DNA from: Rachycentron canadum
Lineage: Eukaryota > Chordata > Actinopteri > Carangiformes > Rachycentridae
Direction of reading: 5' to 3'
Assembly (NCBI GenBank): GCA_038496675.1
Contig: CM076654.1
Span: forward strand, 7,839,677-7,903,676
DNA: 64,000 bases
Shown here: in pieces, positions 62,884 to 64,000 of the stretch
Numbering within the stretch: position 1 is the stretch's first letter
How the letters are laid out: every line of letters begins with the position of its first letter
Program-made: the position numbers and the translations under genes
The notes under the pieces: generated by a model
Seen by the model: only the letters and a program-made list of their open reading frames with translations
Told to the model about the DNA's origin: nothing
Database searches by the model: none

Positions 62884-64000
62884 GTACTTTGTTTATCTCT
62901 TTAATCAGAAAATGTTGTGCCAGCGAGTCCTTTACAAGAAAGGTTATTTATAGATGGAATTGAATTGTGGTGAACGCGGGATGCTGCCCGGTACATTTAG
63001 CAAAAAGGTGGGGGAGGACAGGCGCTTGCTCTTGATGAATGCTTTGTCTTTTCGCTGTCTGCTTCAACCATTTAACCTCACATCGCCGAAGATTTTGGAC
63101 AGAACTGAACAGAATTCATCTCATAATACTCGGTTCATGTGATTTTAGGTTTCTTCTCCAGCTGCCTGTTCAATGAAAGATTTTCCTCCCCTCATTAACC
63201 TTCCACATCTGTTCCTGTTTCTCTCCTCACACAGACTTAGTTTGTTTTGAAAGACAGGCACCTCCCAATTAACTGTCTCCGACTGTTGAGCAGGAACAAA
63301 CAATACATAAAAATAAATCAATTCGACTCTGTCTTTATGCACACCCCTTGCTGACGACAAACAGATTTTTAGATTTGGAGAAAGTCAAGACTAAAAAAAA
63401 GTGCAGCATGCTTGGACTGCACAGAGATGACTTACTAACTAATCTTGTGAAACAAATACTATTCATTAAAAGCGCCTGAAGAGAAATATGGCACCGTCAA
63501 GCCTGCTCCTTTTCCAATTTACTCTCCATATTCACCTCATCCATTTAACAAGCGAACTAAACTTTACAGTCAGAGTATCGCACATCATGTTTTGGCCGAC
63601 AGTCCACATTCAGAGATGAGTCATTCTGGACGGCAGAGCGCTGCCCAATCTTCATTAGTGGGCCTTTCTACAAGGTCAGCTCTGCTGGTGAGAAGAGGAG
63701 GTGAAGGAGAGACAAAAAGAGTGGGCTGCATGGTAAAGAAGAGAGACACAATGGAGGCTAGGCAGACAAGAGAGAGGGATGTAGATATGGATGAAGGGTA
63801 AAGGGGAGGAAAAGGTCAAAGGCTCTCTTGGTGCCCCTCTCGAACCTCCTTGACAGCCCTCCAGCAGGTTGTACGGCACAGGCAAGGTGCACAGGCAATC
63901 ACAGGCAATCAGTTAATGGGATGGAAAGAGAGAGAAAGAGGACTGAAGAGGCATAAGAGCGGCAGGAAGGAGGGGGAGGGGAAAAGAAAGCACAGATCGA
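62072..64000. other. slc25a1: Probable slc25a1 intron, running off the window end
   Basis: No exon is recognised. It contains a (GA)n microsatellite at about 62838-62881, a purine-rich region near 63690-63800 and a duplicated 10-mer ACAGGCAATC near 63892-63910. Confidence 0.5.
62838..62881. repeat. (GA)n microsatellite in the slc25a1 intron
   Basis: About 21 GA units. Confidence 0.95.

Overview
The window is vertebrate genomic DNA, most likely from a teleost fish. Its genes are split into many exons with consensus GT-AG junctions, the introns are short (most under 1 kb), and the encoded proteins align residue for residue with human orthologues that I know. The dispersed repeats also fit: a (GATG)n-tailed element and an L2-like 3' end with a (CCTTG)14 tail are of types common in ray-finned fish. 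There are no operons, CRISPR arrays or prokaryotic features, and I recognise no tRNA or rRNA gene.

Layout. Positions 1-9.5 kb are intergenic or an intron of an unseen gene, with microsatellites, two dispersed repeats and a tight cluster of transcription-factor-like motifs near 4.05-4.15 kb. Positions 9.5-35.5 kb hold pi4ka on the minus strand, encoding the phosphatidylinositol 4-kinase III alpha catalytic subunit. I assembled 54 coding exons that join in one frame to 2094 aa. Nested in its intron 19, on the opposite strand, is a complete serpind1 (heparin cofactor II, 504 aa, 24.2-26.6 kb). Positions 36.7-40.0 kb hold snap29 (261 aa, plus strand), divergent from pi4ka. Positions 40-43 kb are intergenic. 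Positions 44.7-55.9 kb hold sbspon (somatomedin B and thrombospondin type 1 domain protein, 263 aa, minus strand), with a 7.6-kb first intron. Positions 56-59.9 kb are intergenic plus a likely 3' UTR. Positions 59.9-62.1 kb carry the last six coding exons of slc25a1 (mitochondrial citrate carrier, minus strand); its 5' exons must lie beyond 64 kb.

pi4ka, serpind1, snap29 and slc25a1 are also linked on human 22q11.2, so most of the window is conserved synteny; sbspon (human 8q21) is the outsider. The products do not form one pathway: plasma-membrane phosphoinositide supply, thrombin inhibition in plasma, SNARE-driven fusion, extracellular matrix and mitochondrial citrate export. The link between them is genomic. 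I found no previously undescribed system. The items most worth a second look are the two serpind1 introns absent from the human gene, the X-box in the snap29 promoter, and the DR1/X-box cluster near 4.1 kb.
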